From [Eubacterium] eligens ATCC 27750 (GTDB lineage: Bacteria > Bacillota > Clostridia > Lachnospirales > Lachnospiraceae), in contig NC_012778.1 in the NCBI RefSeq assembly GCF_000146185.1, positions 1,557,001 through 1,621,000 of the forward strand: a stretch of DNA of 64,000 nucleotides. The letters run 5' to 3'. The notes beneath the pieces are model-generated. The model did not search any database. It had not been told where the DNA came from and saw only the letters and a program-made list of their open reading frames with translations. Shown here in pieces: positions 8,712-16,846 of the stretch; within the stretch, counting starts at the first letter, position 1, and the number at the start of each line of letters is the position of its first letter. Position numbers and translations under genes: made by a program.

Positions 8712-9361
8712 TTTCTCTCCAATTTATATCCTACATTTCTTATAGTAGTTATACAGTCTAATTGTAATTTTTTTCTAAGTTCTTTTATATATACATCTAT
8801 TACTCGATCATAAGGAGTTTCTTCGCTATCTTTCCATACATAATCAATAATTTGCATTCTTGTTAACACTTGTCCATTATTATCCAATAAACATTTTAAT
8901 ACTTCTAGTTCTTTTGCATTTACATCTATTTCTTCACCATTTATTTTAGCTGTATAGCTATTAAAATTAACCGATAGATCCTTATATTCAAACTTCTCTA
9001 AATGTCCATAATTCTTCTTAATTAAAGAATCTATTCTAGCCTTTAAGACAGGCAATGAAAATGGCTTTTCTATATATCCATCTGCCAGATTAGTAAACGC
9101 ATCAATTTTATATTCTTCATCACTAAATGCAGTCAGGATTAGAATTGGTAAATTGCTTTTCTTTCTAATTTCTTTCAATACTTCTAAACCATTTATAAAA
9201 GGTATCTGTATGTCTAAGATAACCAGATTTATATCGCTATTAAATTCTGACAAGGCTTCTCTTCCATCTTTAGCTTGAATAACAGTATATCCAAATTCTG
9301 AAAGATATTCACTTAATCCCTCTCTTATCATATTATCATCTTCAACAGTTAATATTTTCAT
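8708..9361 (-). CDS. OmpR-family response regulator of the AT-rich ABC cassette
   Basis: A 217-residue response regulator. The start chosen is the ATG preceded by GGAGG; a GTG four codons upstream is less likely because it overlaps that site. The receiver has D8-D9 and phospho-acceptor D50 in the LVILD segment and the lysine in EKPF. The DNA-binding domain contains RVIDVYIKELRKK and ends RNVGYKLERK. It lies downstream of the terminator that closes the ABC permease gene, so it and the kinase probably have their own promoter in the roughly 65-bp gap. Likely target: the direct repeats upstream of the ABC operon at about 12.92 kb (inference). Confidence 0.92.
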   Translation of the reverse strand: MKILTVEDDNMIREGLSEYLSEFGYTVIQAKDGREALSEFNSDINLVILDIQIPFINGLEVLKEIRKKSNLPILILTAFSDEEYKIDAFTNLADGYIEKPFSLPVLKARIDSLIKKNYGHLEKFEYKDLSVNFNSYTAKINGEEIDVNAKELEVLKCLLDNNGQVLTRMQIIDYVWKDSEETPYDRVIDVYIKELRKKLQLDCITTIRNVGYKLERK

Positions 9362-9426
9362 GTATACCTCCACTTAAGCCTATTCGCTTATATTGTACAG
9401 CATATTATTGGATATTTAAAAGCAAA

Positions 9427-9460
9427 AAAATTTTTGGTGCTAAAAAGCACCAAAAATTTT
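9427..9460 (-). terminator. Intrinsic terminator of the AT-rich ABC operon
   Basis: Perfect 14-bp inverted arms at 9427-9440 and 9447-9460 around a 6-base A-rich loop, with a T run on the minus strand after the hairpin. It overlaps the stop codon of the permease gene at 9459 and separates the ABC genes from the response regulator and kinase genes. Confidence 0.8.
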
Positions 9461-10835
9461 ATTTATTGTCAATTAATAATTCTTTTGGATTCCTTCTTAA
9501 TATATTGAATGAAGAAATAATCAAAGATACAAGAAGTACTAAACTCATAAATATAACTACATAAAATATGAATTTAGGTAATACATTTATATCTAAACTT
9601 GATAATGTCTTGTTAAATCCTTCAGCTTCTGCCCCACCACCTAATTGGCTAGATGCAGATTGTCTGGCAATTTGTTTAGCTATATCACCAGTAACCTTAT
9701 TCAATATATTATTCCCAAGCTTTTCAGCTGTATACCTAGCTAAGAAATAAGAGCCAACATATGCGGGGATTGATATAAATACCATCTCAATCAGGAATTG
9801 ACCAAAAATTTCTAATTTTGATATACCTAATGATAGTAATACTGCTATTTCCTTCTTTCTGGCATTCATCCATAATAATAATAATAATGAAACTACAACT
9901 CCTGCAAATATTAATGAGCCAGCAAATAATTTATTTGAAATTGAGTAGATACCTGATATAGATTGTTGTAATGCAGGATAATTTGATGAACTTTTAATCA
10001 AATTATATTCTCTCCAATTTATATCTAATTTCTCAATCTCTTTTATTACACTATCAAGATTCTTATCACCTTTTACAAAGAATGTTGCATCCTGGTATAC
10101 AGCTGTATCTTCTGTATTACCATAAACTTTAGCAGCTGTATGAACATCAGTGATTAATGTATTTTCGTATAGTTCCTGTGCTGCACTTACTCCACCGCTA
10201 TTATGCCCATCGAATAGACCTTTAATTTCTACTTCTACTGTTTCATTTGCACCTTTCTCATTATCAGCATCAAATAAATTAGATTTTATTTTTATCTTAT
10301 CTCCAACTTTAAGATTATTTTTTTCAGCTAAATCTTTATGCATTAAGATTTTATTTTTATCTTCATTTTCTAAATGCTTTCCTTCTACTAATTTATATGC
10401 TCCTGATACAAATTTTGTTTCTTTTGATGAGTCGTTAACTCCGGTTAACATAACTGTTCTTTTGAAATTCTTCGCTCTTTTAGGTGATTGATTCGCAAGA
10501 GTCTCTTGAGTTTCAATAATATCATAATCAACTAAATCTGCAACACTGTTTATTCTTTTTACATAGGAGTCTATGCTATCTGTTTGAGCTATCTTTTTAA
10601 TATCTTCACCTTTTACATTTCCTCCACCTCTAGGTGTTCCTGGATTTACTTGTCTATTTATCTCCATAGAAAAACTATTTGTTATATTAGCAAATGTTTC
10701 TTTTGAAGCTCTGTCCGTAGCATCTTTAATAGATAAACTTATAAGACTTAAAGTTGACATAGCCAAAATAACTAACATAATAATTATTGATTTTAAGCTT
10801 TTTCTAGTTATATAAGCAAATGCATTTTTTATCAT
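9459..10835 (-). CDS. FtsX/MacB-type ABC permease
   Basis: A 458-residue permease with the MacB/FtsX architecture: TM1 about 15-34, an extracytoplasmic domain of about 270 residues, then three C-terminal TM segments at about 300-325, 345-365 and 425-448. The LLSLGISKLEIFGQFLIEM segment is the typical coupling region after TM2. It starts at the ATG inside TAATG, overlapping the ATPase stop by one base, so it is co-translated with the ATPase. Together with the third gene it forms a heteromeric permease. Members of this class move peptides, lipids or antibiotics; the substrate is not shown by sequence. Confidence 0.9.
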   Translation of the reverse strand: MIKNAFAYITRKSLKSIIIMLVILAMSTLSLISLSIKDATDRASKETFANITNSFSMEINRQVNPGTPRGGGNVKGEDIKKIAQTDSIDSYVKRINSVADLVDYDIIETQETLANQSPKRAKNFKRTVMLTGVNDSSKETKFVSGAYKLVEGKHLENEDKNKILMHKDLAEKNNLKVGDKIKIKSNLFDADNEKGANETVEVEIKGLFDGHNSGGVSAAQELYENTLITDVHTAAKVYGNTEDTAVYQDATFFVKGDKNLDSVIKEIEKLDINWREYNLIKSSSNYPALQQSISGIYSISNKLFAGSLIFAGVVVSLLLLLWMNARKKEIAVLLSLGISKLEIFGQFLIEMVFISIPAYVGSYFLARYTAEKLGNNILNKVTGDIAKQIARQSASSQLGGGAEAEGFNKTLSSLDINVLPKFIFYVVIFMSLVLLVSLIISSFNILRRNPKELLIDNK

Positions 10836-11494
10836 TATTCAACCTCCAAATTCATTTTATTTACTTTTTTTAACTTTTTACCACTTAGTTCTAAAATGAT
10901 ATCCGCAGAATCTGCTGCTTCCTTACTATGTGTTACAACTATTACACATTTATTCCTTTCTTTAGCTAATGTCTTTAATATATTAATTATTTCTCCGGCA
11001 GTAACACTATCCAGATTACCAGTAGGCTCATCAGCCAGTATTATTGGAGCATCTGATACCAATGCTCTGGCAATAGCTACTCTTTGCTGCTGTCCACCAG
11101 ATAATTTCATAACATTTCTTTTTATTTGTTTTTTATCTAAGCCTAGTTCAAACAAGATACTTTCATCTGCTGATTTATTCACTAATCTAATATTTTCAAT
11201 CGGCGATAAATAATCTATTAAATTATAGTTTTGAAACACTAAAGATATATTATTTTTTCTATGATTACTATATCCTTTCTTTTGTATATCTTCATTCTTA
11301 AACAATATTTGTCCTGTTTGAGGTTTATCGAGTCCAGCAAGTAAGGAAAGAAGTGTAGATTTTCCTGCTCCTGACTTTCCTACTATCGCATAAAACTTCC
11401 CAAGTTCAAATTTTTGATTTACTCCTGACAAAACTTTTTCTTTAGAATTGGCATAACTATATGATACATTCTTTATTTCTAATATTTCCATCAT
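10835..11494 (-). CDS. ABC transporter ATPase (MacB/LolD type)
   Basis: A 219-residue nucleotide-binding protein with Walker A GKSGAGKSTLL (about 38-48), Q-loop VFQNYNL, signature LSGGQQQR, Walker B IILADEPTGNLD and the switch His in VVTHS. The GNLD D-loop is typical of the MacB/LolD/BceA branch. AGGAG lies before a double ATG; either methionine could start. It is the middle gene of permease-ATPase-permease, overlapping one permease by one base and six bases from the other, and it is AT-rich like the whole cassette. Confidence 0.94.
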   Translation of the reverse strand: MMEILEIKNVSYSYANSKEKVLSGVNQKFELGKFYAIVGKSGAGKSTLLSLLAGLDKPQTGQILFKNEDIQKKGYSNHRKNNISLVFQNYNLIDYLSPIENIRLVNKSADESILFELGLDKKQIKRNVMKLSGGQQQRVAIARALVSDAPIILADEPTGNLDSVTAGEIINILKTLAKERNKCVIVVTHSKEAADSADIILELSGKKLKKVNKMNLEVE

Positions 11495-11500
11495 TTTCTC

Positions 11501-12775
11501 CTAACTTATTTTTGATAATATTTCTTTAGGCTTCTTGATTAATATTAATGAAGAAGCAAATACAACTGATAAAACAATAATACTTATTAATATTAAATAA
11601 CTTTGTCCAAGTGTTGTAATATTTAACATAAAACTATCATTTATTAAACTTCCACCAGAAATCATTGAGTCCTCTGAGTTAACGATTCCACCTGCAATTA
11701 CTTTTAGTAATACATTTCCTAAAAATAAGGAAGATATTATACTTGGTATCGATATGAATAATAACTCGAATATAAATTGCATTATAATATGTATCTTAGA
11801 TGTTCCAATAGATAAAAATATACCTATTTCATAAATTCTTTCTCTTAACCATAGAATCAAGATTAATGAAAGAACAACCATCCCACCTAACATAATAGAA
11901 TAAGTCATTATTTTTATTATGTGTTTTATTCCACTCACTGACTCCAAAGACTCTTCAAACGCATTAGAATCTTTTTCAACAAAATACTTTGACTCATCAA
12001 TTTTAAGCTCTTTCAATTTGTTTAAGGCTAAGTCTGTAGATTCTGCACTACCAGAATACATTAAAATTTTATTTGCGATTTTATTATTTTCTGATTTATT
12101 TAATATCTCCTGGCTTGTTGAATAATCTACAAACACCATATTTTCACTAAAATCCGAAGATAGCCCTGTATATGTTTCATGTTTTTTACCAGAAAAGATC
12201 CCTATAATTTTAAATTTATGACTTTTTATTTTTCCACTTTTTTCAATATCTAGTAATTCAAGATCAACTTCATCACCTAATTTTAGATTGTTTTGTTTAG
12301 CAAATTCTTCATGAACAATAATTGAATCCTTATCATTTTCTCCTATATTTTTACCTTCTTTAATTGTAAATACTCCACTACTAAATAAAATATTTCTTTT
12401 AGTATTATTTGTAGCTTCGAGTGAAACAACATTCTTAAATTCGTCAGATAAATCTTCTCTATTTATTCTTTGTTCTCCGCTAACTACTTTAGCATCTTTT
12501 AGCTTTGCTAATCCATCATATTGAATTATTTTTTCTTCAATTTCTTTTATTTTTTCAATATCTTTAAATTCATTAACATTAAAATAGTTACCATCTTTTT
12601 TTGTTATTGATATTGAAGAATTAGAACTTTCATATAAAGCCTTTTCTATTTCATCGCTTGATTTCATTATTGTTAAACAAGAATACAAGCAAGAAAGAAC
12701 TATAGTTAATATGATAAAAATTATTAAAGTTCTATTTCTCTTTCTTGTAATATATGCTATAGCATTTTTTATCAC
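11501..12775 (-). CDS. FtsX/MacB-type ABC permease, first gene of cassette
   Basis: A 424-residue permease, paralogous to the downstream permease: both begin IKNA.AYITRK and share the order TM1, large extracellular domain and three C-terminal TMs. The start is a GTG with AAGGAG/AGGAAA upstream. Its extracellular domain is shorter. Being first in the operon and preceded by 11-bp-spaced direct repeats, it is probably where the cognate response regulator acts. Very A/T-rich codon use suggests horizontal transfer as a unit with the ATPase, second permease, regulator and kinase. Confidence 0.9.
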   Translation of the reverse strand: MIKNAIAYITRKRNRTLIIFIILTIVLSCLYSCLTIMKSSDEIEKALYESSNSSISITKKDGNYFNVNEFKDIEKIKEIEEKIIQYDGLAKLKDAKVVSGEQRINREDLSDEFKNVVSLEATNNTKRNILFSSGVFTIKEGKNIGENDKDSIIVHEEFAKQNNLKLGDEVDLELLDIEKSGKIKSHKFKIIGIFSGKKHETYTGLSSDFSENMVFVDYSTSQEILNKSENNKIANKILMYSGSAESTDLALNKLKELKIDESKYFVEKDSNAFEESLESVSGIKHIIKIMTYSIMLGGMVVLSLILILWLRERIYEIGIFLSIGTSKIHIIMQFIFELLFISIPSIISSLFLGNVLLKVIAGGIVNSEDSMISGGSLINDSFMLNITTLGQSYLILISIIVLSVVFASSLILIKKPKEILSKIS

Positions 12776-12793
12776 TTTCCTAACTACTCCTTT

Positions 12794-12845
12794 CTATTTT
12801 CTTACTCCATAACTAATTGCATCTACTGGACAAGCATTTTTTCAT
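12794..12845 (-). pseudogene. Possible ferredoxin remnant behind an intact ribosome binding site
   Basis: On the minus strand a strong GGAGG is followed by an ATG giving only a 10-codon peptide (MKKCLSSRCN). One frame over, the bases read ACPVDAISYG and end at TAG. CPVDAIS is the hallmark of the second half of a small 2[4Fe-4S] ferredoxin. The simplest reading is a ferredoxin gene with most of its body deleted. The stretch is very short, so this is tentative. Confidence 0.4.
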
Positions 12846-12901
12846 AAATTATTCCTCCTTTATTTTTTTCACAATAGCATTTTATAGCTACTTTTAATAT
12901 C

Positions 12902-12934
12902 ATTCTACACATCTTTTATGAAACGTTGATGAAA
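12902..12934 (-). promoter_or_regulatory. Direct repeats and -10 box upstream of the AT-rich ABC operon
   Basis: On the minus strand the hexamer TTTCAT occurs twice, 11 bp apart (complements at 12929-12934 and 12918-12923), followed 10 bases later by TAGAAT (complement 12902-12907), a good -10 box. Direct repeats one helical turn apart in the -35 region are the usual architecture for OmpR-family activator sites. The cassette's own response regulator is the obvious candidate ligand; this is inferred. Confidence 0.5.
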
Positions 12935-13015
12935 TATAATTTTTTATTTTTCCTACACTTTGAATTATACAGGAAGCCAGTCTGTAATTTGGTGGTATCT
13001 CCGTCAATCTGTTAT

Positions 13016-14227
13016 TTATGCCTTCATCCTTCTTGACCAGCTCTTTATAGCGAATGGCATACATAGAATACCAATCAAGACAGGAATTGTAATAAGTAGA
13101 TATGGTGACCAGATAAGCTTGCCAAAAATACGAAAAGTATTAGTTCTGAAAATATCTGTTGAACTTCCTACCAATGGTATTAAATCCAATGCTTTTTGCA
13201 TTCCATAAGGAAGATATTCTGCAATCATCATTGGTCCATATACAACAGCCAGACTAAGCAGTAAGGTAAGTACATTATTTTTTACAGCCGCTGATATAAA
13301 CATAACAATTCCGGCAAAACCTATTGCTCCAAGCAGTACAAAAGCATATTCATAAATTTCTGCCTGCAGCATATTCATAGGTGCAACAGCAATCAGCTTG
13401 ATATTCTGAATCGGCATATCCCATCCAGCAGTTCCCATAAAAAACAACTGTGATATAACACTTGAAACAGCAAGTAATGCAAATAACTCCACTGTAAACG
13501 CTAAACCAGTAAGAATTTTGGCAAGAGCGATTTTCCCCCAACCATTTCGAGTCGTCAATACTAATGCACTTGTATTATCATGCCATTCGCCAGCAAATAA
13601 AGAGGATAAAACAATACCGAGAAACAAAGCCATCACAACTCCCAGATCCGCAACCGTACTACCAAGAAGCGTTGACCATCCTTCTACCCACTCATAATGA
13701 AATGGTTTTTCTACCTTTCTCTCTATCTGATGTAAAAACTCTTTTTCAGCTCCTACCTGACCACTGACATCCAAAAACTCATCAAGCACCTGCTGTCTTC
13801 TTTCATAGAAACCTGTTAACTTATCCGGATCAACATAGCTTATCATCGTTTTATAATTACTGGTATCTCGAAGCTCCGGATACAATGTTCCGAGCCAACT
13901 ATTAACTATCTGCCAGTCTGTCTTTTCCAGTTCTTCCTCCATACCGTCAGCTTCCATTTGCTGATAATCACTTACTATTTGCTGCAAGGTTTCATCAGTC
14001 AATTCTCCACCAAATGAAAGTGCATATCCCTGACTATCCTTTATTACTGTATATCCATCAAAATTATTGCCAAAAGCACTTGTATAGTCATCTGAACTGC
14101 CAAAACCGAACCATTGAAACAAAAGTATGCTTCCAAAAATTACATAATAAACAAAACACAAAAACACACATATTTTAACAATTTTCTTTCGCCATAACTT
14201 TTTATGCTCTAACCAAAATAGTTCCAT
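13016..14227 (-). CDS. ABC-2 type permease of the sigma-factor-linked exporter
   Basis: A 403-residue membrane protein: TM1 about 18-38, a periplasmic-side region of about 150 residues, then five hydrophobic segments and a C-terminal TM ending KSWSRRMKA. This is the ABC-2 permease pattern found next to CcmA/DrrA-like ATPases. GGAGTG precedes the ATG, one base after the ATPase stop. It is last in the operon sigma factor - membrane protein - ATPase - permease. The substrate is unknown; such units often export or resist antimicrobial peptides. The codon use is less AT-rich than the preceding cassette, so it was probably acquired separately. Confidence 0.8.
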   Translation of the reverse strand: MELFWLEHKKLWRKKIVKICVFLCFVYYVIFGSILLFQWFGFGSSDDYTSAFGNNFDGYTVIKDSQGYALSFGGELTDETLQQIVSDYQQMEADGMEEELEKTDWQIVNSWLGTLYPELRDTSNYKTMISYVDPDKLTGFYERRQQVLDEFLDVSGQVGAEKEFLHQIERKVEKPFHYEWVEGWSTLLGSTVADLGVVMALFLGIVLSSLFAGEWHDNTSALVLTTRNGWGKIALAKILTGLAFTVELFALLAVSSVISQLFFMGTAGWDMPIQNIKLIAVAPMNMLQAEIYEYAFVLLGAIGFAGIVMFISAAVKNNVLTLLLSLAVVYGPMMIAEYLPYGMQKALDLIPLVGSSTDIFRTNTFRIFGKLIWSPYLLITIPVLIGILCMPFAIKSWSRRMKA

Positions 14228-14228
14228 T

Positions 14229-15104
14229 CTATTTCACTCCTTCCTCTGTGGGAAAATAAAATAAATAAAGATCTTCCAATGTAGCTTCACAAGGAACCGC
14301 TCGCTCACTGGGCATATTGTCTGAAATAATACGCAATATAATTTCTTTTCCTTCGTGCCGTAAATTAGCAACCGTTGCTTTTGTCTGCCATTGTCTAGCT
14401 TCTTGTGGAGAAACAGAAAGCTCCCAAACCTTACCATTTGCCTTGTGAATCAACTCAGGAACCGTACCCTGCAATATAAATTTTCCTTTTTTCATCAATA
14501 GCACTTCATCTGCTATTGCTTCTATATCCGATACAATATGTGTGGAAAGAATTACAATTTTATCACCTGCATACTCTGAGAGCAGATTACGAAAACGGAC
14601 ACGCTCTTTCGGATCAAGTCCCGCAGTCGGCTCATCCAAAATCAAAATTTTTGGATTATTAAGTAACGCCTGTGCAATTCCTACTCTTTGTTTCATACCA
14701 CCGGAAAAAGTTTTTACTTTTTTGTTTGCCACAAGGCTTAAATCAACTACTTCCAACAATTCAGTCGCACGTTTTTTTGCAACATTCTTCGGTATTCCTT
14801 TCAGTGCTGCAATATACATTAAGAACTCCATCGCAGTATAATTTGGATAATATCCAAAATCCTGTGGTAAATAACCCAACACATTCCGGTAATCTGCCCC
14901 CATCGAAGTTACTTCTTTTCCATCCAGCAATACCTCCCCTGAGGTTGACTCCAAAATAGCACATAGCATACGCATCAATGTTGTTTTACCTGCACCGTTA
15001 GCCCCCAAAAGACCATATACTCCCGGCTTTAAGGTTGCACTAACACAATCTACCGCTATTTTCCTGCCATACTGTTTTGTTAAACGATCAAGCGACAATT
15101 CCAT
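14229..15104 (-). CDS. ABC transporter ATPase (CcmA/DrrA/BcrA type)
   Basis: A 291-residue ATPase: Walker A GANGAGKTTLMR (about 34-45), Q-loop LPQDFGYYPN, signature FSGGMKQR, Walker B ILILDEPTAGLDP and switch His in LSTHIVSD. The C-terminal 70 residues after the ATPase core are typical of the DrrA/BcrA/YxlF class of exporters. It starts at an ATG that overlaps the preceding membrane-protein gene by 17 bp. It pairs with the ABC-2 permease downstream. Confidence 0.93.
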   Translation of the reverse strand: MELSLDRLTKQYGRKIAVDCVSATLKPGVYGLLGANGAGKTTLMRMLCAILESTSGEVLLDGKEVTSMGADYRNVLGYLPQDFGYYPNYTAMEFLMYIAALKGIPKNVAKKRATELLEVVDLSLVANKKVKTFSGGMKQRVGIAQALLNNPKILILDEPTAGLDPKERVRFRNLLSEYAGDKIVILSTHIVSDIEAIADEVLLMKKGKFILQGTVPELIHKANGKVWELSVSPQEARQWQTKATVANLRHEGKEIILRIISDNMPSERAVPCEATLEDLYLFYFPTEEGVK

Positions 15105-15849
15105 ACATTTTTCCTTCCTTTCTCATCTCTGCAATATAATGAATTTCATTTATAAAGAACATAGCAAAAATCAAAAATGTAACAATCCACACCCACACTG
15201 CTGATGTTTCATATAACCATGGCAATATTCTTGCTGACATCCCCCAACAAATGCAGGAACCCAGCATTACAATCGCACATATCTGTAAACTCTGTTTCTT
15301 TTGCAAACGGATCAAACGTAGCAACGCAACCATACACACTAAGTACGGAACCAGGCAGTATAGAACCATCTGTCCAATCTCTTTATAAGAATTTTGAAAA
15401 TAAACTTCCATACACAAAAGAATTGTTATACACACCAAATTAGCAGCCCCAGCCAAAACCAGCTTTGCTAATGTGATTTGGGCACCAGAAGCTCTTGTTA
15501 CCGCTTCAATCTCACTCATCCCATAATACTGGCTTTTAAAAATTGCTGGCATGATAGCCAATACAAACAGCGGCATAAAAATTGGTATATTCTTTGGCAC
15601 GTCTGCAATGCTTGCAATTGTTAAACAAACTATAAATAACGTTACTGCCTGCAAACCAAATATTGGAATACCTTCAAAGCGAAATACATCTGAAAGATAG
15701 TGAAAGAAACCTGTCCTCGGTTCTGCCCTAGTCACTTCCTGTTCTCGTACAATTTCAGTGCAAAGCTTAATCGTTTCCTCTAATCTTTTAGGTTGTACTT
15801 CCTCTCCTAAAGATTGCTGTAAATAGCCCTTCAAATTTTTATCTTTCAT
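15088..15849 (-). CDS. Membrane protein encoded between sigma factor and ABC exporter (possible anti-sigma factor)
   Basis: A 253-residue protein with a hydrophilic N-terminus of about 50 residues, then six predicted TM helices in three pairs (about 58-100, 130-170, 190-235). I do not recognise a named domain. Its position, overlapping the ECF sigma gene by 11 bp and the ATPase gene by 17 bp, and its cytoplasmic N-terminal helix region are what one expects for a membrane-bound anti-sigma factor. An additional permease subunit is also possible. No zinc-binding anti-sigma HxxxCxxC motif is visible. Confidence 0.7.
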   Translation of the reverse strand: MKDKNLKGYLQQSLGEEVQPKRLEETIKLCTEIVREQEVTRAEPRTGFFHYLSDVFRFEGIPIFGLQAVTLFIVCLTIASIADVPKNIPIFMPLFVLAIMPAIFKSQYYGMSEIEAVTRASGAQITLAKLVLAGAANLVCITILLCMEVYFQNSYKEIGQMVLYCLVPYLVCMVALLRLIRLQKKQSLQICAIVMLGSCICWGMSARILPWLYETSAVWVWIVTFLIFAMFFINEIHYIAEMRKEGKMYGIVA

Positions 15850-16357
15850 TTTCCTGCTCCTTTCTCATAATTTTTAAAGCATTACGAACCCTGCTTTGTG
15901 CTGTTCGCATATTGCATCCCATCACTTTTGCAATCTCTCCAAAACTAAGTTGTTCTCCAAAGCGTAGAATGACTGCTTCCCTTTGTTCTGATGATAAAAA
16001 ATTCAAAAAATAGCTTATCTCTGCCCTATCCTCTAGCCGAACTATGTCGTTATACTCATGCGCTATATTTTCTTCATCTTCTAATGGATAAAACTCAACC
16101 TTCCTACTTTCATCAATACATAAATGATTTGCAATCGTGTATAGATAAGCCTTAAATTTCTTTTTCCCTTTATATCCGGATAAATTCTTAAACAACTGCA
16201 AAAATGTTTCCTGAGTCAGGTCTTCTGCTTTTTCCAGATTGGAGCAATGCCACCTACAGTAACGTAAAATAGATGTATAATAGCGTTTTATCAATTCTTC
16301 TGCTACATTTTCCTTTCCAAGTAGAATCTGTTCCACTAATTCGTCATCACTCAACAC
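15839..16357 (-). CDS. ECF-type RNA polymerase sigma factor
   Basis: A 172-residue sigma-70 family protein. Region 2 spans about 10-85 with DLTQETFLQLF (region 2.2) and region 4 about 115-168 with LRFGEQLSFGEIAKVMGCN as the helix-turn-helix. There are no regions 1 or 3, so it is an ECF factor. The start is a GTG with AAGGAG 8 bases upstream. It heads an operon with a putative membrane regulator and an ABC exporter, which it probably controls, including its own promoter. Confidence 0.92.
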   Translation of the reverse strand: MLSDDELVEQILLGKENVAEELIKRYYTSILRYCRWHCSNLEKAEDLTQETFLQLFKNLSGYKGKKKFKAYLYTIANHLCIDESRKVEFYPLEDEENIAHEYNDIVRLEDRAEISYFLNFLSSEQREAVILRFGEQLSFGEIAKVMGCNMRTAQSRVRNALKIMRKEQENER

Positions 16358-16496
16358 GCATCAGACTCCTTTCCATTGAATATCTGTATATATATAATAA
16401 CGGGTTATGCACTTAAAATGATTAAAAGATTCCTCATTTTTTCTTTTTTGCCCATCATAGCCACTGCGATACCCTCCTTCAAAATATGCTAAAGCC

Positions 16497-16812
16497 TTAT
16501 CCCTTTTGCATAGATTTATCCACTTTGTCAAGGTGGCTATGTAAACAGTACCAGAGAACGCAAAAAAGCCGCCTACTCTTAAAATCAATAAGAATAAGCG
16601 GCTTTGTAATCTGCCTTGTCACCTCACGATTTCCTTCTTTTCGAACCTGTCGGAAATTCCGACAGGTTGAAATTTCGTCTAATTCACCCTCCTCATAAAT
16701 ATGCTTAATATGTTCTACTACATTTGTTCGAGAAGTTTGGAATAACTCTGACATCTGCTGTTGTGTCAGCCATACTGTATCATCTTCTATTTTAACTTCT
16801 ATGATTGCTCAA
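16497..16812 (-). pseudogene. RhuM-family protein, N-terminal remnant
   Basis: The minus strand encodes VWLTQQQMSELFQTSR, then HIKHIYEEGEL and FRQVRKEGNREVTR. This matches, residue for residue in places, the N-terminus of the intact RhuM-family protein at 22.6-23.6 kb (VWLT-type start, HIKKIYSDSEL, FRIVQTEGSRQVTR). It then diverges into an unrelated C-rich tail and has no good start codon. It is a truncated second RhuM gene, and a marker that this stretch was once a mobile or accessory locus. Confidence 0.75.
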
Positions 16813-16846
16813 TTGAACAGTGTTTAAGTTCATTACATATTACTTG

